A DNA stretch of 64,000 nucleotides from the NCBI GenBank assembly GCA_024686335.1, contig JAILCI010000006.1, positions 1-64,000 on the forward strand, in the 5' to 3' direction. Both the position numbers and the translations under genes were made by a program. The stretch comes from Bacteroidales bacterium. Lineage in GTDB: Bacteria > Bacteroidota > Bacteroidia > Bacteroidales > WCHB1-69. Below are positions 14,901 to 23,209 of this stretch, one piece after another; position 1 is the stretch's first letter, and each line of letters begins with the position of its first letter. Under the pieces are notes generated by a model. The model did no database searches. It saw only the letters and a list, made by a program, of their open reading frames with translations, and was not told the origin of the DNA.

Positions 14901-16529
14901 TTATTTCGGAATCTTGATTCTCTGTCCTACTTGGATAGAGTTGACGTTTCGGATGTTGTTGTATTTAGCTATCTCAGTAGCTGTTTTTCCATATCTACGA
15001 CCGATGGAAGAGAGAGTATCACCTTTTCTTATGGTGTAGGTTGTATACCCACTCGTTGTTGGTTTGGGAGTTGGTTTGGGAGTTGGTTTGGGAGTCTGAA
15101 CGACGGGCTCTGTTTTGTTCACTTGAGTGGAATCCGTGGTCTGTACGCTTGTTGAATCCTTTGCTACAGTTGTGCTGTCGGCAGCTGTAGTCTTGGTTTC
15201 AGCAGGTTTAGGTTTCACGATGGTAGTGCCTTTTCTGATCAGCAATCTTTGCCCAACACGGATAGTGGTACTCCGCAGGTGATTCAAAGATTTCAGCTTA
15301 TTGACGGAGGTATTATATTTGGAAGCAATCTTTGAAAGCGTCTCACCTTTTCTGACGGTGTGGTATTTGTTGGGAGTTACTTGAACGATTTCCTCATCGC
15401 TGGAAGATGATGATGCGGTAGCTTTATTAAGATCCTTGGTGGTGCTGAAGAATTCATCATACCGATGTTTGTATATTGTATCCTGCTTTGCTATAAAACG
15501 AATTATGTCATGGGGTTGCAGGCGTAGCGGACATTGCTGATTGTTGAATGCCGGTATGATGGATTTCTTATACTGCGGATTCAATGAGGTGATTTCTTCC
15601 ATGCTGATATTCAGTATGTCGGAAATTTGTTGGAAGTGTACCTCTTTGTTGACCATTACGGTGTCCACATTGAGGGGAATAGTGATGTCGGCAGGTTGGA
15701 TGCCATAGAGGTTGTGGTAGGTCATCATGTAGAGGGCTCCGATGTAAGCCGGGAAGTAGTTTTGGGTTTCGCGCGGCAGGTAAGGTGCTACACCCCAGAA
15801 GTCGGTCTTACCACCGGACCTTTGTATTGCCTTGCGTACGTTGCCAGCTCCGCAGTTGTATGCAGAGATAGCCAATCCCCAATCGTTGAAGATGTTATAG
15901 AGGTCTCTGAAATGGCGTGCTGCTGCATCTGTGGCCTTGTAGGGATCACGACGGTCATCCACGTATGTGTTGACTTCCAAGCCGTAAATTTTGCCTGTTC
16001 CATACATGAATTGCCAAATTCCAGTCGCACCCGCCGGTGAAACGGCCAGTGGATTTAAAGCTGATTCAATAATGGTGATATATACCAACTCTTCTGGTAC
16101 GTCATACTTGTCGAAGATCTCCTTCATCCAGGGATAGTAGTATTGAGAGAGACCTAAGATGACAGAAGAGGAGCGTTTGCGTTGTACTGAATAGAGTTCG
16201 ATAAATCGTTTTACACGATCATTGTAGGCTAAAGGAACAGCTGTTACAATTTTTGACAGACGTTTGAAAATCAGTGAGTCGTTGTTGTCATATTTTGTTG
16301 TATCGTCGTAAAGTTTGGAGAGTACAGATTGACCTGTGCGCAATTCTTTTTTTATGTACCAAAGAGATAATAGGGAATCCATTTTCCTAATCTCTTCATT
16401 AACAGCGTCATAAAGGCCTACTGTATCTTCGGGCTCGGGTGCGGGGGCGCTGACAATTGTATTTTGTGCGCGCGCAGGTATCAGGAAACCGATGATAAGA
16501 AAAAGCCATACAACGTGTTGAAATTTCAT
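14901..16529 (-). CDS. Lytic murein transglycosylase with two LysM domains (MltD-like)
   Basis: The 542-residue exported enzyme has a signal peptide (1-22, ending PARAQ) and an SLT domain with the catalytic Glu in ITIIESALNP followed by SPAGATGIWQFM. Two LysM domains follow. The first starts YHTVRKGETLSKIASKYN and the second, at the very C-terminus, YTIRKGDTLSSIGRRYG. A threonine- and proline-rich linker with a PKPT repeat separates them. It cleaves peptidoglycan glycan strands and anchors to the wall through LysM. The start at 16529 puts the signal peptide at the N-terminus. It converges on the ABC exporter gene with a 24-nt gap. Confidence 0.93.
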   Translation of the reverse strand: MKFQHVVWLFLIIGFLIPARAQNTIVSAPAPEPEDTVGLYDAVNEEIRKMDSLLSLWYIKKELRTGQSVLSKLYDDTTKYDNNDSLIFKRLSKIVTAVPLAYNDRVKRFIELYSVQRKRSSSVILGLSQYYYPWMKEIFDKYDVPEELVYITIIESALNPLAVSPAGATGIWQFMYGTGKIYGLEVNTYVDDRRDPYKATDAAARHFRDLYNIFNDWGLAISAYNCGAGNVRKAIQRSGGKTDFWGVAPYLPRETQNYFPAYIGALYMMTYHNLYGIQPADITIPLNVDTVMVNKEVHFQQISDILNISMEEITSLNPQYKKSIIPAFNNQQCPLRLQPHDIIRFIAKQDTIYKHRYDEFFSTTKDLNKATASSSSSDEEIVQVTPNKYHTVRKGETLSKIASKYNTSVNKLKSLNHLRSTTIRVGQRLLIRKGTTIVKPKPAETKTTAADSTTVAKDSTSVQTTDSTQVNKTEPVVQTPKPTPKPTPKPTTSGYTTYTIRKGDTLSSIGRRYGKTATEIAKYNNIRNVNSIQVGQRIKIPK

Positions 16530-16592
16530 AGTGTCTTTGTATTTTTTTAGGTTAATGTTAATTATGGTCAATTAATATAAACTATTTAGATT

Positions 16593-18119
16593 TTATTTTA
16601 TTGTGTAGTCGTTCCATTTAATTTCAGTTCCATCTTTGAAGATGGTTGTCAGTAGAGTATGGCCTTCTTCATCGTAAGTTGTCCATTGGCCATCTTGGAG
16701 TCCTTTATTGTATTTTCCAGTCGTTTTGATAGCTCCGTTTTCCCAGTATGCAACATATTTTCCCTCGCGCACATCCTGGTCATAGCGAATTTCAAAAGCG
16801 GTGTGCCCTTTATCAAAGGTTGTTATCCAAAGACCTTCTTTTTTGCCACCATCATACTTACCTGTTTCTTCAGAAAGACCGTTCCGATAAAGCCACGTTC
16901 CTTCCTCGTAACCGGCTACATATTCGCCTTTCACGAGAGGAGTGCCGTCTTCGTCATATTCTACATAAGGTCCATCAAGGTCTCCGTCGTCGTAATTGGC
17001 GATAATCATTGTGTCACCGGAAGGGTAGAACCAGAGCCATTCGCCGTCTTTGTTTCCCTTGCTGGTATATTCACCAGTAATCTCAATGCTCTTGTCGGTG
17101 AAGTAGAACTTCCAGCTGCCGATGGGTTTGGAGTCCTTGTATTTTCCTTTTGAGCGCAGTTCGCCAGTGGGGTAATATTCTTTCCATAGACCTTGGCGCA
17201 GGCCGTTGGCGTCGGTGATGCCTTCGAAACGCATCCATCCGTTTTCGTAGAGGTACCCTTTGATGATTTTGCCGGTCGTGTCATACTCGCGACGCACACC
17301 ATCGGGAATATTTCTGTAATAGGAAGCCTCTATTGCAACTTTGCCATTAGGGTGGAAAGACATCCTTTTATCCATCTGCTTGGTTTCTTCGGCATCTACA
17401 ACGAGGACGTCGTGATCGTATTTATCCACATATAGGAAGGCGCCTGTAGCGTCATAGTATTTGAAGAAGCCGTGTTTTTTATCATTCAGGTATGAACCCT
17501 CTTGACGCAGATTACCGTTTTCCCAGAAAAGTTTCCAACTTCCCTGTTTTTGTCCGAGTTTGTCGGTGCGGTTGATGCGTTCGCGACGACTTTGCACCCC
17601 GCGGTAGTATTTGGTGACAGCAATCACCAGACCAGTGGAGTCCATCTCTCTGGCAAGACCGTGAGGCTTGCCGTTTTCATAAGGGATGCTCTTTCTAAGG
17701 CGGTCCTTTTTGTCGTAAGTCAGAACATTTCCGATAATAGTGTCTGTTTTCCAATGTGAAACAGTGTACTCATTTGCTTGGTAAATCACCTGTTCGCCAT
17801 CTTTCATGCCCTCGCGATAATTGGTCTTCATGACAAGTTGCCCTTCATCGTTGTAGAAGGTCCATACGCTGTCGAGCAGGAAGTTACGCCGGTTGCCTTC
17901 GGAGATGAGGACTCCGGAGGTGTTGTATGACCGCCACCAGCCTTCTGGTTTGCCATTGACCAAAGTGCCTTCACTGGATTTCTCGCCGGTAGGATAGTAA
18001 AAGATGACGTGCCCGTTAGATGCGACAGTATCTTGCGCTGTCAAATAGTTGACACCGCAAACCAACAGTAACGCTAACCCTACTGTCTTGATGATATTTC
18101 GAGCACGGGACTGTCCCAT
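16593..18119 (-). CDS. Exported MORN/YwqK-type repeat protein
   Basis: The 508-residue product has a signal peptide (ending LTAQ near 30) and about 15-20 degenerate repeats of the pattern Y-x-x-G-x-x-x-x-E-G-x-Y-x-x-G-x-x-x-G-x-W-x-x-Y. Examples are EGWWRSYNTSG, LRQGLWKEYYPTG and DGQWTTYDEEG. These are the MORN-variant repeats of the YwqK-like family, widespread as exported proteins of unknown function in Bacteroidota. The ATG at 18119 is preferred to 18134. It has the same direction as the transglycosylase gene, 63 nt away, so co-transcription is possible. Confidence 0.85.
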   Translation of the reverse strand: MGQSRARNIIKTVGLALLLVCGVNYLTAQDTVASNGHVIFYYPTGEKSSEGTLVNGKPEGWWRSYNTSGVLISEGNRRNFLLDSVWTFYNDEGQLVMKTNYREGMKDGEQVIYQANEYTVSHWKTDTIIGNVLTYDKKDRLRKSIPYENGKPHGLAREMDSTGLVIAVTKYYRGVQSRRERINRTDKLGQKQGSWKLFWENGNLRQEGSYLNDKKHGFFKYYDATGAFLYVDKYDHDVLVVDAEETKQMDKRMSFHPNGKVAIEASYYRNIPDGVRREYDTTGKIIKGYLYENGWMRFEGITDANGLRQGLWKEYYPTGELRSKGKYKDSKPIGSWKFYFTDKSIEITGEYTSKGNKDGEWLWFYPSGDTMIIANYDDGDLDGPYVEYDEDGTPLVKGEYVAGYEEGTWLYRNGLSEETGKYDGGKKEGLWITTFDKGHTAFEIRYDQDVREGKYVAYWENGAIKTTGKYNKGLQDGQWTTYDEEGHTLLTTIFKDGTEIKWNDYTIK

Positions 18120-18178
18120 TTTATAATATTGCAAGAGGCGGCAAATATACCATTTTTCTGCGAGAATAAGTTTCTATA

Positions 18179-18212
18179 AACAAAACGCCGCGGTACGAAA
18201 AGTGCCGCGGCG
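18179..18212 (-). terminator. Rho-independent terminator
   Basis: An 11-bp stem with one wobble pair (CGCCGCGGTAC at 18186-18196, GTGCCGCGGCG at 18202-18212) and a 5-nt loop is followed on the minus strand by TTTTGTTT. It lies just past the stop of the small lipoprotein gene. Confidence 0.8.
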
Positions 18213-18234
18213 CTCTGCAGTGTCTCTTTAAATA

Positions 18235-18690
18235 TTAACTGACTTTTGTTCCGTTAAATTCGATGATCTTGATATAGGAGTTCAAGAGGTCGTTTAACAG
18301 AGCAACCTTGTATTGAATGATCAAGTTCAGATTATTTCCGTCCACAGTGGCAACAACTTCAATGTTTTGAATTTGCTCGGTAGCAGTGTCAATGTAGTTA
18401 GAAGCACCTGCTATGGAAGAAAGAATAGTAGTCATGTATTCTACATTATCGCTGTTGGCTTTGTATACACCAGCAGTATAGTAGTCTAACGGAAGGCATG
18501 CATAAAGCAGCAGACCATTGGTGGAAAGCGGGTTTTGGGTTAATCTCACATTACCGTCTTTGGTGGTATTACTGGAGATAAACTGGAATGTACCAGCGTA
18601 TTTGCCCGCATATTGGGAAGCTTCATTCGTAGTACATGCTGAAAAAGCAAATACTAAGAGCAAGAAAAGAGGGAAATAAAATTTTTTCAT
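18235..18690 (-). CDS. Small lipoprotein, unknown
   Basis: The 151-residue product has a signal peptide with lipobox Cys19 (FSAC). The mature part begins AGKYAGTFQF and looks like a small all-beta domain that alternates polar strands, as in lipocalin/calycin-like lipoproteins; this resemblance is weak. The start at 18690 (MKKFYF) is chosen because the extra 15 residues of the longer frame precede a normal signal peptide. It has its own terminator. Confidence 0.7.
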   Translation of the reverse strand: MKKFYFPLFLLLVFAFSACTTNEASQYAGKYAGTFQFISSNTTKDGNVRLTQNPLSTNGLLLYACLPLDYYTAGVYKANSDNVEYMTTILSSIAGASNYIDTATEQIQNIEVVATVDGNNLNLIIQYKVALLNDLLNSYIKIIEFNGTKVS

Positions 18691-18923
18691 TGTATTGAAT
18701 TTAATGATGAATAATTTTAAGGTTATAAAGTGCAAAAATAAAAAAAATAGACTCCGAAAAATTCATAAAAATTTAAAACACTTTTTTTTATTATCATTTT
18801 TACTTTTATTTTGTGCAATTGAGACTGTATGAATGAATATAGTGTTTTCCTCCGGTTAATGTCCACATCGACCTTACTGATGTTTTATTTCGTATTTTTG
18901 CCGCCCGAAAGAAATAGAGGAAA

Positions 18924-19847
18924 ATGTTGGAAAAATTAAGGAGTTACGTTTTGCCCTTTGCTATTCTAATGGGTTTGATTCTGCACAAATGGTGTGCACT
19001 CCTCTCCTTTATTGTTCCCTATTTTATCTTCATTATCTTATTGTTGAACTTTGTGGCCGTAGATATTCGCAAACTGCGTTTTTCCCGTCTTCAATGGTGG
19101 ATTTTGGCTTTTCAGGTTGTCGTCAGCATCTTGGCATACTATGTTGTCAACATCTTTGTACATAATCAGTTACTTGCTCAGGGTATTTTGATTGGAATCT
19201 TGTGTCCTGTAGCCTCCTCAGTGGTGGTTATCGCTTGTCTTCTTGGTGCGAATCGTGAGACTGTTACCGCCTATACTGTCATCGGTAACTTGGCTATTGC
19301 TATTGTGGCACCCCTCTATTTTTCATTCATTGGAGTACATCAGGATATGAGTATCCTTTCTTCTTTCTGGCTCATTCTCAAGCGGGTAGGTCCAACTATC
19401 GGCTTGCCGTTTTTTGTAGCATTGTTGTTGCAGATTTGTCTCCCTAGCGTTAATGATTTCCTCGCCCGCTATAAAGACTGGACATTCTACATCTGGGCAG
19501 TGCTTCTATTGCTCACGTTAGGTCAGACTATCGATTTTATTTTCTTACATGGAGATGGTAATGAACTCAATATCTTATGGTTAGGTATTGCCTCCATAGT
19601 GGTGTGCGCCATTCAGTTTGGGGTCGGGAAATGGATCGGTTCACGTTATGATGACACGATGGCGGGTGGCCAGATGCTTGGCCAGAAAAATACTGCTATG
19701 GGTATTTGGATGGCTAATACGTACTTGACACCGTTGGCATCAGTGTTTTTGGCGTTTTATTCTGTCTGGCAAAATCTTTTCAACAGTTGGCAGATATGGC
19801 GACATGACCATCAAAAGACTATTTCTGAGCCATCTTCAGCAGAATAA
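18924..19847 (+). CDS. Bile acid:sodium symporter (BASS) family transporter
   Basis: The 307-residue integral membrane protein has about nine or ten TM helices. The family hallmarks are present: LCPVASSVVVIACLLGAN near 95-112 with the crossover region, and a second conserved segment GQKNTAMGIWMANTYL near 250-265. BASS proteins move organic anions, bile acids or pantoate-like compounds with sodium. The substrate is not evident. A -7 box TATTTTTG lies at 18893-18900. The 3' end overlaps the convergent permease gene by 29 bp. Confidence 0.85.
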   Translation: MLEKLRSYVLPFAILMGLILHKWCALLSFIVPYFIFIILLLNFVAVDIRKLRFSRLQWWILAFQVVVSILAYYVVNIFVHNQLLAQGILIGILCPVASSVVVIACLLGANRETVTAYTVIGNLAIAIVAPLYFSFIGVHQDMSILSSFWLILKRVGPTIGLPFFVALLLQICLPSVNDFLARYKDWTFYIWAVLLLLTLGQTIDFIFLHGDGNELNILWLGIASIVVCAIQFGVGKWIGSRYDDTMAGGQMLGQKNTAMGIWMANTYLTPLASVFLAFYSVWQNLFNSWQIWRHDHQKTISEPSSAE

Positions 19848-20940
19848 TTGTTACGGCCAGGAAGATAAGGTTTGGAAGCCACGTGCCCAAAATTGGAGGA
19901 AGACCGCCTGAAACGGAGAATACTGTTGATACTTGTTGCAAGAAGATAAAGGTGAAGGCCAACCCCATGCCGATGAAGATGTGAACACCAACGCCACGAG
20001 CATTTTTCCGGGATGAGACACTTACACCTAAGAATGTCATAATAATGATACCTAAAGGGTTAGCCACACGTTTATGCGCTTCAATCTGATAGCTTGTCAC
20101 TAAGTTGGAACCTCTGCGTTTTTCATCGCGAATAAATCTTCTTAGTTCCTTGTAAGGCATTGTTTCACTGATGAATACATCCTGACTAAAATTAACAGGT
20201 AATACGTTGAATGTGGTGTCTAGAAGATCACCTGTTGTCACATATTCAACCCCGTCAATGAACTGTCTGCGTACATACCTCTGGAGCTGCCAGTGTCCAG
20301 TCTTCTCATCATACTTCATCGTCTGCGCTGTAATCTTGTCTGTGACGCGTTGATTGTCAAAGGCTTCATAGGTGGCAAAATAGCCTTGATTTTGGCCGCG
20401 GTCCCAACGTTCTACAAACATGTAGCTTTTACTGTCATTTTTAACATGAATATATGATGTGGATATGGCTGCGCGGCCAAAGTAGTCGTATTTGAACTGA
20501 TTAAGACGGGCGTTTGTGTGAGGTACCACGAGGTTGGCTAGTAGCAAAGAAACCAGCATGATAATGATGGAGCCAATCAGATAAGGGCGGAGAAATCTTT
20601 TGAATGAGATTCCGTTACCCAAAATAGAGATGATCTCGTTGTGGGAAGATAATTTAGAAGTAAACCAGATAACACTGATGAAAGTGAACAGCGGAATGAA
20701 GAGGTTAATGAAGTAGGGTATGAAGTTGAGATAATATCCAGTAATGATCTTGCCTACAGGAACTCCTTTGTCCATAAAACGTTGGATGTTCTCTGATAAG
20801 TCAAAAATGACAACAATGGTCATCAGCAGAGCTATGGCATACACTACTGAGCCGAGGAATTTTCTCAGCAGGTAGGAGTCCAGGATTTTCCATCCTGTCA
20901 CCTCGCGGAAACGCTCTATGAATTTATGCCATTGTTTCAT
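19819..20940 (-). CDS. LptF/LptG (YjgP/YjgQ) family permease
   Basis: The 373-residue protein has three N-terminal TMs, a periplasmic jellyroll-like domain (about 130-270) and three C-terminal TMs, the plan of LptF/LptG, which with LptB extract lipopolysaccharide from the inner membrane. The N-terminus ILDSYLLRKFLGS and the C-terminal RVANPLGIIIMTFLGVSVSSRKNARGVG are family signatures. I cannot tell F from G, and Bacteroidota often carry both in separate places. The ATG at 20940 is chosen; the longer frame begins with TTG inside the heptamer array. Confidence 0.88.
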   Translation of the reverse strand: MKQWHKFIERFREVTGWKILDSYLLRKFLGSVVYAIALLMTIVVIFDLSENIQRFMDKGVPVGKIITGYYLNFIPYFINLFIPLFTFISVIWFTSKLSSHNEIISILGNGISFKRFLRPYLIGSIIIMLVSLLLANLVVPHTNARLNQFKYDYFGRAAISTSYIHVKNDSKSYMFVERWDRGQNQGYFATYEAFDNQRVTDKITAQTMKYDEKTGHWQLQRYVRRQFIDGVEYVTTGDLLDTTFNVLPVNFSQDVFISETMPYKELRRFIRDEKRRGSNLVTSYQIEAHKRVANPLGIIIMTFLGVSVSSRKNARGVGVHIFIGMGLAFTFIFLQQVSTVFSVSGGLPPILGTWLPNLIFLAVTIILLKMAQK

Positions 20941-20996
20941 AACTGACAACTGATAACTGACAACTGATAACTGACAACTGACAACTGATAACTGAT
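20941..20996. repeat. Heptamer array AACTGA(C/T), 8 units
   Basis: Eight perfect 7-bp units alternate AACTGAC and AACTGAT directly upstream of the LptF/G-like start codon, followed by a decayed unit AACTATT. The array fills almost all of the gap to the S9 peptidase gene, so it lies in the 5' leader of the permease transcript. Confidence 0.85.
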
Positions 20997-21009
20997 AACT
21001 ATTAACAGT

Positions 21010-23097
21010 CTATTTCTTCAACCACTCATCCAGCCAGCGGAAGAACTCGCGTTGCCAAAGTATAGCATTTTGAGGTTTGGATACAAAATGACATTCATCG
21101 GGGAAGAAGAGGAAGCGGCTGGGAATGCCTTTGATCTGTGCCACATCGAAGGCTTGCATGCCCTCGGTATATGGTATGCGGAAGTCGTTGCCGCCATGGA
21201 TGACCAGTATTGGAGTGTCCCAGTTGCCAACAAACTTATGTGGGGAGAAGTCGTAGCTCTTCGGGGTGGGTGTCTTCCAATAGGGTCCTTCTATGTCGTG
21301 GTTAGCAAAAAAGAGTTCCTCTGTTGTGTTGTACCAGCTCTCAAAGTTGAACATACCGCAGTGGGCGATGAAGGCTTTGAAGCGTTTCTCGTGATGGCCG
21401 GCGAGCCAATAGACGGAGAACCCGCCGAAGCTAGCCCCGACGCAACCTAAGCGATTTTCATCTACGTATGGTTCTTTGGCAATAGCGTCGATGGCAGAGA
21501 GGTAGTCCTTCATGCATTGTCCACCATAGTCGCCACTGATATCGTCGTTCCACTCGTGTCCAAATCCAGGCAGACCGCGACGGTTGGGAGCCACGATGAT
21601 ATAGTCGTGGGCCGCCATCATCTGGAAATTCCAGCGATAGGAAAAGAATTGGCTCACCGAAGACTGAGGTCCGCCTTGACAATAGAGAAGGGCAGGGTAG
21701 GTTTTGGTGGAGTCAAAGTTCGGGGGCAGGATCACCCATACCAGCATATCTTTGCCGTCGGTGGTCTTCACCCATCGTTTCTCGGAACGAGCCGGTACTA
21801 TTTGGTCCAAAACCTCTTTGTTGATGAAGCTTAACTGCTTAACAGATTTGTCTTTAAGGCTTACGCTGTAGATTTCTGAAGGATCGGCGTGCGTGGTGCG
21901 CGTTGCGATAAGACGGTCGCCACATGCTTGCACGGTATTATAGTCGTAATCACCTTCGGTAATCTGCTCAAATGTTTTGGTGTTCAAGTCGAGACTGTAG
22001 ATATGGTTGGTGGCCTCAATGCAGGAGATGAAGAAGATTTTGTTTCCGTCAGCACTCCAAGCGAAAGAGGTGGCGTCTTGGTCAAAGTCGGTGCTATAGT
22101 CAACAGCCGATTGAGTGTTAAAGTCATAAACCATTAGGCTATGTTTCTCTGATTCGAAACCGTCGGTCTTCATATTCCACCACACTAGTTTGTTGCCGTC
22201 AGGGGAGAAGACGGGATCCATGTCGTAGCCCTTGTTGTCCTCTGTCAGATTGACGGTTTTCTTTGAGGCTAAATCATAGAGATAAAGATCAGTGTTGGTG
22301 CTTTCGGCGAAGGCTTTGCCGGTGAGTTTTTTACAGCAATAGACCAGTTGTTTGCCGTTGGGTCGCCAGGTCACCTCCTCCATGCCGCCAAAGGGAGGGT
22401 TGGGAGCATGGAATTTCTGACCTTCCAACAAGTCCACAGCATTGTCGCAGGACGGGTAGTCGGCCACGAAGAGATGACTATAGGTTCCGTCAGCCCAATA
22501 GTTCCAGTGACGATACATCAAATCATCGTAGATCATGGCATTGGCCTTGGGTAGATCGGGGTAGCGTTCCTCAATGGTCTGGTCCAAACGCACATTTTTT
22601 GCGTAGCAGATATGCTTCATGTCGGGCGCGTAACTGAAAGAGTTGATGTCGCCGTCTACATGGGTGAGCTGCTTGGCCTTAGAACCGTCGGGGTTGCACT
22701 CGAAGACCTGCATGCCCTTGTCGTCGGGGTAGAGGTAGGCGATCTTCTTGCCGTCGGGGCGCCAAATGGGCTGTGCCTCGTCGGCCTCTGTGGAGGTGAT
22801 ACGAGTTGGCTCGCCGCCCTCAATCGGCATTGTGTATAACTCCGCATTGCCTTTATTGGCATGATAGTCGTAGTATTTGACACTGTACAGCAATGTCTTG
22901 CCGTCAGGGGAGACTTGCACGTCCGACAGACGTCCGAGATACCAGAGAATCTTCTCGTCCATACGATGCTGTGAGAAATCTGGTGCCTCACGATTATCTT
23001 TGGAAATGATGTCCTTTGATTTATCTTCCGTTTTCTTGTTTTGACAACTGAAAAGAACCATGATTGTGAGCGTTATAAGCACAAAATTACGTTTCAT
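21010..23097 (-). CDS. S9 family peptidase (prolyl oligopeptidase/acylaminoacyl-peptidase type), lipoprotein
   Basis: The 695-residue product has a lipobox at Cys18 (LFSC). The N-terminal part (about 45-420) is a WD40-like beta-propeller (SPDGKTLLYS, RPDGKKIAYLY, SPDGNKLVWW). The C-terminal hydrolase has the nucleophile Ser556 in GASFGGF, Asp in HGGNDFRIPY and His in DECHFVS. Such enzymes cleave short peptides, and the lipid anchor puts it in the periplasm or at the surface. A minus-strand -7 box TACCTTTG is at 23128-23121. Confidence 0.93.
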   Translation of the reverse strand: MKRNFVLITLTIMVLFSCQNKKTEDKSKDIISKDNREAPDFSQHRMDEKILWYLGRLSDVQVSPDGKTLLYSVKYYDYHANKGNAELYTMPIEGGEPTRITSTEADEAQPIWRPDGKKIAYLYPDDKGMQVFECNPDGSKAKQLTHVDGDINSFSYAPDMKHICYAKNVRLDQTIEERYPDLPKANAMIYDDLMYRHWNYWADGTYSHLFVADYPSCDNAVDLLEGQKFHAPNPPFGGMEEVTWRPNGKQLVYCCKKLTGKAFAESTNTDLYLYDLASKKTVNLTEDNKGYDMDPVFSPDGNKLVWWNMKTDGFESEKHSLMVYDFNTQSAVDYSTDFDQDATSFAWSADGNKIFFISCIEATNHIYSLDLNTKTFEQITEGDYDYNTVQACGDRLIATRTTHADPSEIYSVSLKDKSVKQLSFINKEVLDQIVPARSEKRWVKTTDGKDMLVWVILPPNFDSTKTYPALLYCQGGPQSSVSQFFSYRWNFQMMAAHDYIIVAPNRRGLPGFGHEWNDDISGDYGGQCMKDYLSAIDAIAKEPYVDENRLGCVGASFGGFSVYWLAGHHEKRFKAFIAHCGMFNFESWYNTTEELFFANHDIEGPYWKTPTPKSYDFSPHKFVGNWDTPILVIHGGNDFRIPYTEGMQAFDVAQIKGIPSRFLFFPDECHFVSKPQNAILWQREFFRWLDEWLKK

Positions 23098-23150
23098 TAT
23101 CGATGATTTTTTGATGGGTGCAAAGGTAAATCATTTTTTTGAATAATCGC

Positions 23151-23179
23151 TTGTAATGAAATATATTTTGGTATTTTTG
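23151..23179 (+). promoter_or_regulatory. Promoter for the T9SS surface protein
   Basis: TTG at 23151-23153 and TATTTTTG at 23172-23179 are separated by 18 nt, close to the Bacteroidota consensus, with the ATG about 30 nt downstream. Confidence 0.6.
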
Positions 23180-23209
23180 CGTCACTTTATAAAAGAAACA
23201 AAACTACAT

